From Hordeum vulgare subsp. vulgare (taxonomy: Eukaryota; Streptophyta; Magnoliopsida; Poales; Poaceae), in assembly GCF_904849725.1 (NCBI RefSeq), contig NC_058523.1, forward strand, positions 171,350,689-171,414,688: a stretch of 64,000 bases of DNA, in the 5' to 3' direction. Below, one piece after another: positions 1 to 8,992 of the stretch. How positions within the stretch are numbered: the first letter of the stretch is position 1; every line of letters begins with the position of its first letter. The translations under genes were made by a program, and so were the position numbers. The notes beneath the pieces were generated by a model. That model was not told where the DNA came from. It ran no database searches and was given only the letters and a program-made list of their open reading frames with translations.

Positions 1-790
1 GAGACCGTCGCCTCCACCTGCCACGAGTCCATCTTCACAGCTGTACTGACGCATCAACCTTGTCTGGCCTAGCTGCCGTCGACGCCACCATGACGCCAGA
101 CAACGCCACCATCCCGCGCTCGTCCATCAACACACACCCATCAATGAGACCCCCCAGCTCCATGCCACTGAGACCCATCGTTGTCGGCGTGCTAGATGCA
201 ACGCCGCTCCACCTTCGCGAACACCACCTGCAGCCACTGGTCCCATCCCCTCCACCTGCAGATCCTCTGCACTCCCAACCAATCCCCAATGCCCCTGGCG
301 ACACCTCCAGGAAAGTCACGACGCGGACACGCCGCTGCCGCCAAATCCGAAGAGGATTGAAGGTTTTCACCCGGTAGGAGATCGGGGTGGGTAGATTGGG
401 CCCTCAGTTGCACCTTCATGAAGGAAAGTGACACCCATGGGCGCCGCCGCCGCCCCGGATCTAGGACCCTCTGCCCCATATCAGGTAGAGCAGAGCCAGT
501 CTACTGCGATGGCCGCCACTTTGACACCGGTCGGCCGCCACCCCGCCGCCATCAATCAGGGTAGGCGATGGAGGGGTGAGGCAAGTTGTGCGCATGTGGA
601 GGGACACCTCGCCTCGGCCCAAACGCATCTCTCTGCCCCCACGCTGCACTGAGGCAGCGGGGCGGGACGAGAAGAGGAAGTTTGCGGCTAGGGTTTTCTC
701 CTCCGAGCCGCCACGAGGCGACGCGGGTGCATACGTCTTAAAATGGGGAGAATTTCACTTCCTGGCATCTCGATGCATACAACCATGTTA
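1..790. other. GC-rich repeat-like block, no supported gene
   Basis: The block is GC-rich and short reading frames overlap on both strands. None exceeds about 120 codons and none shows a domain I recognise. It contains the phrase GGTTTTCACCCGGTAG (about 362-377), and related TTTCGCCCG phrases recur in the block at 1130-2590. This suggests that the two belong to one repeat family, perhaps the 5' region of a retroelement. I do not recognise the family. The base composition drops sharply to AT-rich after 790. Confidence 0.3.
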
Positions 791-849
791 GTATGAGTAT
801 CAAGATAAACATGGTCCTCATATTTTTTTTAAATGAGTATCAAGATATT

Positions 850-1005
850 TCTTGATGAATAGTTTCAAAACACACCAAACTTGATTCTCAATAAATGAGG
901 AAGAACCCGTGTGCATCACGTGTCAATTCTAGGAACTGAACTCGGGTTGTTAGGCTGCACAACCGCATGCCCAACCATGAGCTAAGGCTCTCTTTGCAAG
1001 ATAAT
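850..1005 (-). mobile_element. tRNA-derived SINE-like unit
   Basis: Read on the minus strand, an RNA polymerase III A box (TAGCTCATGGTTGG, plus-strand 971-984) is followed about 40 bases later by a B box (GAGTTCAGTTCC, plus-strand 932-943). The bases between them look like a decayed tRNA stem-loop region, and the sequence then runs into AT-rich DNA ending near a run of T on the plus strand. This A-box/B-box order and spacing is the head structure of tRNA-derived SINEs. It does not look like a working tRNA because no clean acceptor stem is visible. The body and 3' end are not firmly delimited, and I did not assign a family. Confidence 0.5.
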
Positions 1006-1129
1006 TTTCATGTGTTATAAACTATTTTTTAAAGTCAAAATAGTCCCTAACAATTTTTATGTGTTAAGTAAACTCATTAAGGCAAACAAAGTGTACCTTA
1101 ACTTTCATGTGTTATAAACTCATAATTTT

Positions 1130-2590
1130 TTTGAAGGTCACCGGAGGAGGGCAAGGCCCTCCACCTGAATTGTATTTCAAATTTGCCTATGAGGCTTTGC
1201 AGCCTCACAAGATAGGTTCAAGCAAACTAGAAGTAGAGGGGATACAAGGAAGAAGAGATGAACAAAAAAATGCACGCAACAACACACCTAACACGGAGAA
1301 CAAGGAAGCAAAACACAACAGAGAGCGCCGTATGAGAAGAAAAAAACATTGGCTAGCCGGACCAAACCATGACACAACACCGTCGACGCAATCCAACGGC
1401 ACCTCACACAACCAAGATTGCAAACGCCGTGACCCAAGACTGTATTGCGAGGCACAGTCGGAGGTCAAGCAAACCCGAGACGACGCCACGACACATGTGT
1501 GCCATCGGCATAATCGAAGGCATCGCCTAGCGAACCAAGTTGTAGTAGTGCATTATCGACGCAATCCAATGGCACCTCACAAACCAAGACCGCACGACGC
1601 CGCGACACCACCTGTGTCGGGGCTGCATTCGAACGGTAAAGCGAGGGCGAGACGACGCCACGACACCAGTGTGCCAACAACGTAGCCGCAGGTACCGCCA
1701 AGCAGAGCCGTAGCAGGAGCACTCAAGCACGACACACACCACCGTCGACCCCTCATCGGTCGCACCATCACCACCGGCTTCACACAATTCGTGATGCCAA
1801 AACCTCCACGCTGCCAGTCGGGGCACCAGTCGATTGCAGCGCCGTGAGCGTCTAGCCCATGAAGAGCGCAAACCGGATCCCAAGGCCTTCAAGACGTCGC
1901 CCGAAAGGGGAAAGCGACGATGCTGATGCCGACGCCTAGCCCGACCGGGCTTTAGGTTTTCGCCCGAAGACCTCGAACAGGGTGTGTGCAGGGGATGGAC
2001 TCCTTGACAGCGCCTTCAAGGAGGTAAAGGACGTCCACGGACGCTGACACCGTCGGCTAGCAGGCTTTCGCCCAGAGCATTGCCCAACACCACACCCCCA
2101 CGCACCGCACCTCCGCTAGTCCGCACACCTCCTGAGCAGCCGCTGCACCGACATCATGCGAGATCCACCGCCAACCATTGTCGCAACACCACCAACCGAA
2201 TCACTGGCAACCGTACACGAGTCGGACCCGACCAAAGCAACCGGATCTGGCACCACCCTCACACAGCACCGCAACGCGAAAGAAAGGCCTGAAGACATAG
2301 GAAAGGGGGCGCCACCCCACCTCCACTCGCTGGGCAGGAGCCGCCGGGGCGCAGCCCCAAATCCTGCCTACGACGCCACCGCGGCCGCCACCCGGCATAG
2401 ACGTAGCCTCGGGGCCCCACCAGGGGCCCCACCAGCCGAAGCCGCAACACCGTGCAAGGAGGGCACACTCCCCGCGCGCTAGCTCCCGAAAGACGCCAGA
2501 TCTGCGCCGCCGGAAGCCCTGCGCATGCCCAAGATGGCCGGAGCACGGGACTCCCACCACCCCGCCACGAGCACCACCGCCCTCCCCGCA
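1130..2590. other. GC-rich repeat-like block, no supported gene
   Basis: This is a second GC-rich stretch in AT-rich surroundings. The longest frame, plus strand 1107-1685, is basic and rich in Arg, His, Asn and Thr, and has no domain I recognise. Phrases such as GACGCCACGACACC repeat loosely, and TTTCGCCCG motifs occur near 1955 and 2065, as in the first block. Frames are open on both strands because GC-rich codons avoid stops, so I do not call a gene. A decayed retroelement 5' region is possible but not demonstrated. Confidence 0.3.
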
Positions 2591-3020
2591 GTACATATTA
2601 AATATTTGTTTAAATACTCATATATTCTAAACCGTAACTTCAAATTAAACATGTTATATATGGATTTTGATTAGAAAAACATGTAGAATCTTAATATGAT
2701 GTTATTTTACATGTTAAAAATTTAAAAATGTTATCTAGGATGCAATCTTAATCAATAATGCATTATCCGTCTTTCTTTCATACCGGTACTAATTTGGATT
2801 GTGGATGAACATCTCAGCAAAATCACGATTAGGGACGAAATTGAAGATCACTTGACCGTTTTTTGTACATATTAAATCTACATGCACGCTATATTAAAAT
2901 AGAAGACCCGTGAAATCTTGAACTATGTTTTTGTAGGCTAAGATCATATTTGTTTGGGTCTTAGCTACAAATACTCAAATTATAGATCGCTTTTTGTAAA
3001 CTAAAAATATGTGGTATTTC

Positions 3021-3052
3021 TTTTCCCGTTGCAACGCACGGCCCCTTTGCTA
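3021..3052 (+). mobile_element. Helitron-type 3' end remnant (plus)
   Basis: The stretch CCCGTTGCAACGCACGG followed about ten bases later by TTTGCTA resembles the common grass Helitron 3' terminus, which has a short hairpin and then a CTRR end. The terminal CTAG is degraded to CTAT. It lies back-to-back with a better-preserved terminus at 3062 on the other strand. The AT-rich stretch 2591-3020 would belong to this element, but no 5' end or gene was seen. Confidence 0.3.
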
Positions 3053-3814
3053 TTTGGAATACTAGGAAAATTGCCCGTGCAACACACCGCTAAAATGTTG
3101 ACCAAATGAGACTACATCAATATAGAAAAATTGATCCCAGGTATATATGAATTAAATAGATACACAATATTTATGATGTTACTCAAGTTATATTTTCAAA
3201 ACTGAGATGTCATTGTAGGCATGCTGCTGAATTCTGCTCGGTTGCTTTCTTGGTGTATTCTCCTTAGCTAGAACAACCATCTTCTTGGTGCAGAGTGACC
3301 CTACGTTGGTGGTTTACACAGAAATTGGATGGAAGGCTAGAAGAATTCAGACTAACCGGTTGACAAGAATGAACTTCTGAATATAAAACATTGATCCAGG
3401 ACATATTCTTGGGTCATATAAATTTGGAGAGTATCGGAACAAATTTTGAAGCAGTACATCATCATTGATAAAACACCGTGAACAAAATGAAACTGATACG
3501 GAAAACCTCGTGACTGTGCGAACTGAGGCATCGAGCCAAGGCTAAAGGTGTTGGGAGCGGCGTCCCTGAGCACCAACAATCCCTTCCTTGTCCTGTGACG
3601 GTGCACAAAATAGCGATTTAGTTAAATTTCACTACCTGAGGTAGTCTAGCCTGCCAACTTAACCAATGCAGTAGCTGTCTTTACAATGCCAAGTGAAGAA
3701 AAGGAAGTTTGCAATACAGGATTATTTTCTCGATTCTGGTCACAACAGTAATAGACATGACAAGAATATATTCACTACAAAAGAATTATATTCTGGTCCT
3801 AAGAATTATTTTAT

Positions 3815-3928
3815 GGATGTGTGATTTGAAACAGAAGATAGGTACCTTCACTACAACAACTACAACAGTGAAAATCATAATGGACGGATGTGTGATTTGA
3901 AACAGATCATAGGAACCTTCACTACAAG
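3815..3928. repeat. Two-copy tandem repeat, 71-bp period
   Basis: The segment beginning GGATGTGTGATTTGAAACAG occurs at 3815 and again at 3886. Both copies continue into ATAGG(T/A)ACCTTCACTACAA with few differences. It is a simple local tandem duplication with no coding sense. Confidence 0.75.
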
Positions 3929-6400
3929 AATGAAATGCATAAAGGGTGTGAACTCATCATTTTATTGGGAAACAAAATAAAGGCATTCTTGCATATATTC
4001 GACTATATATTCGACTCTATCACAGGGAGCAGCACAGGCACAAGATATCAAGTGAGATATCCATGTGTCACAATAAAGCATGGACTATATTCCTTTTCGT
4101 AATTTGTTACTGAATCAGATACCCACTATACATCACAATGATAGAATTTGTATACAACTCATCTACTACATGAGTCTTCTTAAGTTCAAAAGGAGGTATT
4201 AATTGTTCTAATTTTTCTCACCAAAAGGAATTTGTTTAATTTTATTTGACACAGAAGAAAGGGGTGAACCCTTGGATACAACTTTAGGGGCATCCCCACA
4301 AAACAAAACCTACAGAGATTGATAAGACGTCCCATCATGCTTGCCCTTGTCTGAAGAAATATATAAAGACTTGTTTTATCTAATTCAATCATAAAAAAAC
4401 ACATAGGTTCAGGAATAGGCACTTGTATGGAGCTCCATAAGCGACAAAGGCGATGTCGGCTACAGTTTTTCTTACGGCATGTGCATCCCAACAGAGAAGC
4501 TTCAGGAACTAATTATCTCACTCCTTGTTCAGGATATGTAATGAACATATTATTATACAAATGAATTGCCAACATAGTCAACAAAACAGACAATCAAATT
4601 GTAAATGTCGTCTCACATGCTAATAATTCTACACACATGGAAAATATATCATAACCTTATTAAGTGATCCTAATTCTAAGCGGAGTTGCCTAGCAAAAAT
4701 AGCAGTGCATGATCAAGGTGGACAACAAATAACAGTAATATAATACTCCTTCAAGGTACATAAAAAAAGGAATCCTAGTGGGTACAAGTATTTTGAATAA
4801 TAAAAAAATAAGATCTAACCATTTACGTACAATGCACGTTTCTAAAACTCAAAGTATATATGAATATATCTAAATAAAAGTTTTGCTCAGGTCATAATTT
4901 TCCATACTTCACAAACATTTCATCATGTAAATCATTGGTGACCGTCCCCTTTGTGCCGCAATTTTTAATTTTTTGGGACCTTCCTATCTCCACTTACATC
5001 ATCGACAACATACAGTAAAATTTAATTGAAATTCAATAGGCTTCTATCAGATGACATGAGTGAAGATCAATGCAGGTTTATGGCATTGAGCATCATCTAC
5101 TAACCCTTCGAAATGGTGGTTATTCATTTGGACCAATTACATCTCAAGCTGCAGGGGCAACAATATCTCCATGGCCTTGGAGCCCACCATCTCGCCACGT
5201 TCCTGCATATGAAGAATTAATCAGTGCCCAAAGTCAGAACTATTGCATACAATATTCATCTAGCCCTTACTAAAAATTCAGAAAATATGCAGAATATCCA
5301 ATTTTGTTAACCTAGTTGTCTACAGTCCAACATAGAGCGTGACCATAATCCACACTACCACACATGAATTACTATATAGCTACCTTATGGGACACGTATT
5401 CCTAATTTTCATATCTTCTTGTTTGGCAAAGAGTTCACCATGAATCAAATCTGCAGACAATACCGAAACAACAAAACGATGGAGTTTAGTAGACTCATCC
5501 ATTCTTCACCATAACTGGAGTTTTCTCAGTTTTGTTTTTGTAATAACTGTTAGATGCTGAAAGGATCAAGTCATCTTAGTGTTAAGGCCTATAGGGCGTT
5601 TAAATTTGGTCTCAGTTAAGAAGATTAGTCCAACATGATGTACCATCAGTATTCCCCATCAGATTTCAAGTACTCTCGAATTAGTTTACACCAAAAAGTT
5701 CAGTTTCTATGATTATCTATTTGAGCACATCATCTTACCATCCACTCCAAACACACCGAAAAAGAATCTGAATTAATCTAATGTCGATGAGCGTGAAGAC
5801 TACCTTGCCACGGAGGAGGATCGCCTGCATCCTGAGTTGCGCAGCGTGGCAGGCGGGTGATCTGCACCGCAGAGGAGTTGGACTCGTCGGCCTGCAAATG
5901 CAGCGGAGGAGGCTAGCATACACATCCTGGGACGCTTATAGAATGAAATGGAGCTACGCCTGGTTGTTTATTCTGCTGCAATGAAAAGATAAACTGGATT
6001 GTTAGAAATCGTGTGAAAATGCACACACCAAATCCTAACAAAAATTACAAGGCTATTGAAAGTACACAAGACCCAGTATCACACAACATTCAACATGAGA
6101 AGTAAACATGCAGAGTTGATCTGACGGACATTAGAATAACAAGATACACAAAATCCAGTTTCAGAATTGCAACATATGAACTTAACAGAATTCCTAGTCG
6201 TGCCACTTAGAGTTCAGTTTTCGGCACACGGCGTATCAAATAAAAACGCACAAGCTTTGGAATTTCCTTTGACAGAACATCAAGCAAGGAATTTACCGGT
6301 GAGGTCTACGATCAAGGCGTGGCTGGGCCATCCTATGGTGTTGCTCCCAGCTACAATCGTGCGCCACAATGGAGGCTGAATGGTGGAAGCCTATGCTCAC

Positions 6401-6483
6401 CAGATGGTTGGCAGGACGACCTTGGCACCCTTTCCCATGAGGAACTTGATGGACGGCATAGAGGCGCGGATGCGCTTGTCGTC
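6401..6483 (-). pseudogene. PGK: Phosphoglycerate kinase exon fragment
   Basis: The minus-strand frame reads DDKRIRASMPSIKFLMGKGA followed by KVV, which matches the conserved N-terminal segment of phosphoglycerate kinase (usual form DDTRIRA, then PTIKYL, then GAKV). The next expected motif, the SHLGRPKG substrate-binding loop, is missing. The frame instead meets a GTGAGC splice-donor-like sequence and then a stop. About 27 codons remain of a protein of roughly 400 residues, so no kinase can be made. It lies about 115 bp from the TOPLESS-type fragment in the same orientation, which argues for capture by a Helitron. Confidence 0.65.
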
Positions 6484-6597
6484 ATTACAAGACCATATGA
6501 GGCAAACATCAATTACAAGAAACTTTCAGAATGGCTTCCACATAAAGAAAAAGAGAAAACAAACAATAATGATAACATGGGGTAGGAAAAAAGAATC

Positions 6598-7006
6598 TGA
6601 AATTCTCAAGAGTGAGAAGCTGTGTTATCTCTTTATATAACTCCTCACTGAATGTCGAGAAGACTTTAAGATCCTTGACAAGAATATCAACGGCCTTTGC
6701 TCTATCATGCCTGTCGGAAATTATTACAGCAAATTAGTAAACTTTAGTTTCAACCAATGGCAAAAACATGGGACAAGAAACGCCTGATCCATTTCAGTGT
6801 GGGGTACAATTCCACAAGAAACGCAAGAATGTTACCTATCAAGCGCTTCCAAATACTTCTGCTTCCTGATCATCTTCATTGAATACCTATTGTCGTCCAC
6901 CTTGGTGAAACCTGAGAGATACCTTTCCACCTCATCCCATTCCCCAGCATGGACCTTCTCCTCAAAGTACTTGGTGTTGAAGTAGAATCCTGACTCTTGT
7001 TCAAGC
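6598..7006 (-). pseudogene. TPL: TOPLESS/TPR co-repressor fragment (two exons)
   Basis: Two consecutive exons with intact splice borders are seen on the minus strand. The first, 7006-6836, begins after TGCTGCAG and ends at GTAAC. It encodes LEQESGFYFN, then HAGEWDEVERYLSGF and KYLEALDR. The second, 6710 to about 6598, starts after CCGACAG and encodes HDRAKAVDILVKDLKVFS and then ITQLLTLENFR. This is the LisH/CTLH N-terminal dimerisation region of plant TOPLESS-family Groucho-like co-repressors. Compared with the family there is an in-frame loss of three residues in the stretch normally reading MKIFFEIRKQK, here MKMIRKQK. Exon 1 and the roughly 1,000-residue remainder, including the WD40 propellers, are absent. 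It is a captured, non-functional fragment unless it is transcribed as part of a chimera. Confidence 0.85.
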
Positions 7007-7632
7007 CTGCAGCATCATGCATTGTCAAAATCACATAAAAATATTGCAATACTCCATTGCACTAAACATAATAGATGGACCAGAGCTCGAAGGGGAAAAA
7101 GAAAAATGGTATGGCGCTCAGGAAGACCTCGGCAATTCAATTCTTGAGCTCACAACATTGGCCCAGTACTGCCAACCCGAGTTGTCTACCTGAGGCGTCA
7201 CGCATGACTGTACTGACGACAATACAGAAGACAAGTGAAAACAGAGTTTCAGACTAATCCATTTGTTTCGATGGATGGTTGGATACCCAGTTGTGCGCTC
7301 AATGTCCAAATTTGACAGTGGCTTCGAACAATACTGCAATCCAGGTAAATGCCATCTACACTTTTCCATTTACTGATGTTTTACTCGGAAAAGGCACCGC
7401 ACAGGAGACAACAATGCCACCAATCACTACAATCTAGGTAAATTCAGTGTGGTAAACTTTAATAAGTATTTTAAGCTTCTTGTAACATCATATTTCTTCC
7501 ATTCGAAAGTAAGTTCATGAATCCTTGTGATGATTTTGTGGGTGTTCTCTGCCACACTGAATAGAAAATCTGCAAAAATAGAAAAGAACAAATTCTAAGG
7601 TGTGTGTGTGTAACTGAAGAACCTCGTCGGGA

Positions 7633-7695
7633 TCACTTGTCCGGCGTTGCAGCTGGAGCCGCCTCCTCGGCACGAGGCTTCTCTGCGTCCGCCAT
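7633..7695 (-). pseudogene. Possible captured first exon (20 codons)
   Basis: A minus-strand ATG at 7695 opens a short frame reading MADAEKPRAEEAAPAATPDK, then TGA. The final codon overlaps a donor-like AAG/GTGATC sequence, so it could be a first exon with an Ala/Glu/Pro-rich N-terminus. The parent gene is not recognised. It lies in the same orientation as, and upstream of, the TOPLESS-type and PGK pieces, so it may be the start of the chimeric unit. This is weak evidence. Confidence 0.25.
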
Positions 7696-7839
7696 GGCTT
7701 CCTGCCACAAGTGGTGAAACACGGTGACGACGATAGGAAGGGAATCAACATCGCCATAGCCTCGAGCCCTCGACACACTCCCTTGGCTTGTGATTCCCAT
7801 CGTGGTGGAGATCTTGAATCCGGCGACGTCGCAGGAGAA

Positions 7840-8580
7840 GAGAGACGCGACGAGCGGGGGGAGGGGTCGCGGCGAGCGGGGGGAGGGGTCGCGGCGAGCG
7901 GCGGGAGGAGGCGCGGCGAGCGGGCGGAGGAGGCGCGACGAGCGGGCCGACCAGGAGGAGGTGGCGAGCGGGGCGCGGCGCAGGGCGATGGCGAGCGCAT
8001 CGGGGTGGATGGCAGAGCGGGGCGAGCGGTGAGCGGCAGGAGGGCGGCGGCGGCCGAGCGGGGCGCTGGGCGGGGGCGAGCGGAAGCGTTGCGGCGTGGG
8101 GCGAGCGGGATCGGCGCGGAGAGGAGGGCGCGACGACGGCCGAGCGGGGCGCGGCGCGGGGCGGGGGCGAGCGCAGCGGGGACGAGCGCAGCGGGGCGCG
8201 GGGCGAGCGGAAGCGGCACGGCGCGGGGCGAGCGGGATCAGCGCGGAGAGGAGGGCGACGGTTGCAGGGCGGCGGTGGCGCGGCACGGGGCCGACGGTGG
8301 CGGGATAGGACGGCGGCGGTGGCAGGGCGGGAGAGGAGGGCGGCGGTGGCGCGGCGCGGGGCCAACGGTGGCGGTGGCGGTGGCATTGGTGGAGCGGCGG
8401 GAGGAGGCGCGGTGGCGGGGGGAGGAGGCGCGGCGAGCGGGGGAGGGGTCGAGGCGCGGTGGCGGGAGGAGTTGCGGCGAGCGGGGGGAGGAGGCGCGGC
8501 GAGCGAGGGAGGAGTCGCGACGAGCGGCGGGGAAGGGGTCGAGGCGAACGGGGGGAGGGGTCGCGGCAAGCATGCCGACC
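7840..8580. repeat. GC-rich degenerate minisatellite
   Basis: About 740 bp is made of degenerate units of roughly 20-30 bp around GGCGAGCGGGG, GGAGGGG and TCGCGGCGAGCGG. The plus strand is strongly purine-biased. Several long frames are open through it on both strands (for example plus 7711-8628), but they are repetitive Arg/Gly/Ala or Pro/Arg/Ala translations and I do not regard them as genes. It lies just upstream of the MRC-like gene, so a CpG-island-like or heterochromatic influence on that promoter is conceivable but not shown. Confidence 0.7.
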
Positions 8581-8614
8581 AGGAGGAGGGGGTCTATTCG
8601 TGAGACGTGGAGCG

Positions 8615-8660
8615 TGAGTATTGATTAGCGCTAACGAAAACCGTTTTCGTTAACGGAGTA
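8615..8660. other. Inverted repeat (hairpin) upstream of the gene
   Basis: The sequence TAACGAAAACCGTTTTCGTTA, about 8630-8650, is a nearly perfect palindrome with 9-bp arms and a 3-bp centre. It follows the minisatellite directly and precedes AT-rich DNA. It could be a transposon-end hairpin or a regulatory palindrome. Nothing in the sequence decides which. Confidence 0.55.
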
Positions 8661-8979
8661 TTTAGACCCTTGATTAAGCGATTAGACGGTTAAAATTATG
8701 ATTTGGATCTGTCCTTTCGTGTTTTTATTATTTGAAATATAAAGGAAAAAAGCAAGACTAATGAACGGAGAAGGAAAGCAGTAGAAGGCAAACGGCACAG
8801 CGCTCTCTCACGCTTTTCCCGTGGTCGACGTTGCAGTCCACACGCGGCTGGGGTCGGCTGGTTCCACCACCTCATCTCCCTGACTCCCTCTGCCTCGTAT
8901 CTCGTCGCCTTGCTCCACACCCCACAGGCGCATTGTCAGCCGTCCGATCGCGCCCGGGCGGCGGTGGTTCCCTCTCCCC

Positions 8980-8992
8980 ATGTTCCGCGGCC
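8980..8992 (+). promoter_or_regulatory. Out-of-frame upstream ATG before the MRC-like start
   Basis: An ATG at 8980 lies 13 bases before the chosen start at 8993 and in a different frame. After splicing it would read about 36 codons of exon 1 and stop a few codons into exon 2. Its context is poor (C at -3, T at +4), while the 8993 ATG has G at -3. If the transcript begins upstream of it, this overlapping frame could lower translation of the main protein. The transcription start was not identified. Confidence 0.35.

Larger units (their letters stand above)
3062..7700 (-). mobile_element. Probable non-autonomous Helitron with captured exons
   Basis: On the minus strand the element ends in a GC-rich imperfect hairpin (GTGTGTTGCACGGGC), a short spacer and CTAG, followed by T. 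This is the Helitron 3' signature, and it places the 3' end at 3062. Inside, on the same strand, lie exon fragments of two unrelated genes: TOPLESS-type at 6598-7006 and phosphoglycerate kinase at 6401-6483. Capture of exon pieces from different genes in one orientation is typical of grass Helitrons. No Rep/helicase was seen, so it would be non-autonomous. The 5' end (TC) was not located. It may lie near 7.7 kb or extend to about 8.7 kb, past the GC-rich minisatellite. Between 3100 and 6300 I see AT-rich DNA with short exon-like islands I cannot identify. Confidence 0.5.

Noticed and set aside
35..479. Overlapping frames on both strands at the window start
   Set aside because: Frames of comparable length on opposite strands in GC-rich DNA, with no domain or splice evidence.
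2201..2596. 131-codon minus-strand frame, Gly/Trp/Cys-rich
   Set aside because: No recognisable domain; it lies in GC-rich repeat-like DNA with competing frames.
4186..4491. 101-codon minus-strand frame
   Set aside because: AT-rich, no domain, no neighbouring exons, and probably chance.
5070..5273. Plus-strand exon-like island preceded by an AG acceptor-like site
   Set aside because: The protein-like wording is suggestive, but I recognise no family and there are no neighbouring exons. It may be another captured fragment.
7711..8628. A 305-codon plus-strand frame and several long minus-strand frames
   Set aside because: All read through the GC-rich minisatellite. The translations are repetitive Arg/Gly/Ala or Pro/Arg/Ala and are open on both strands, a composition artefact.
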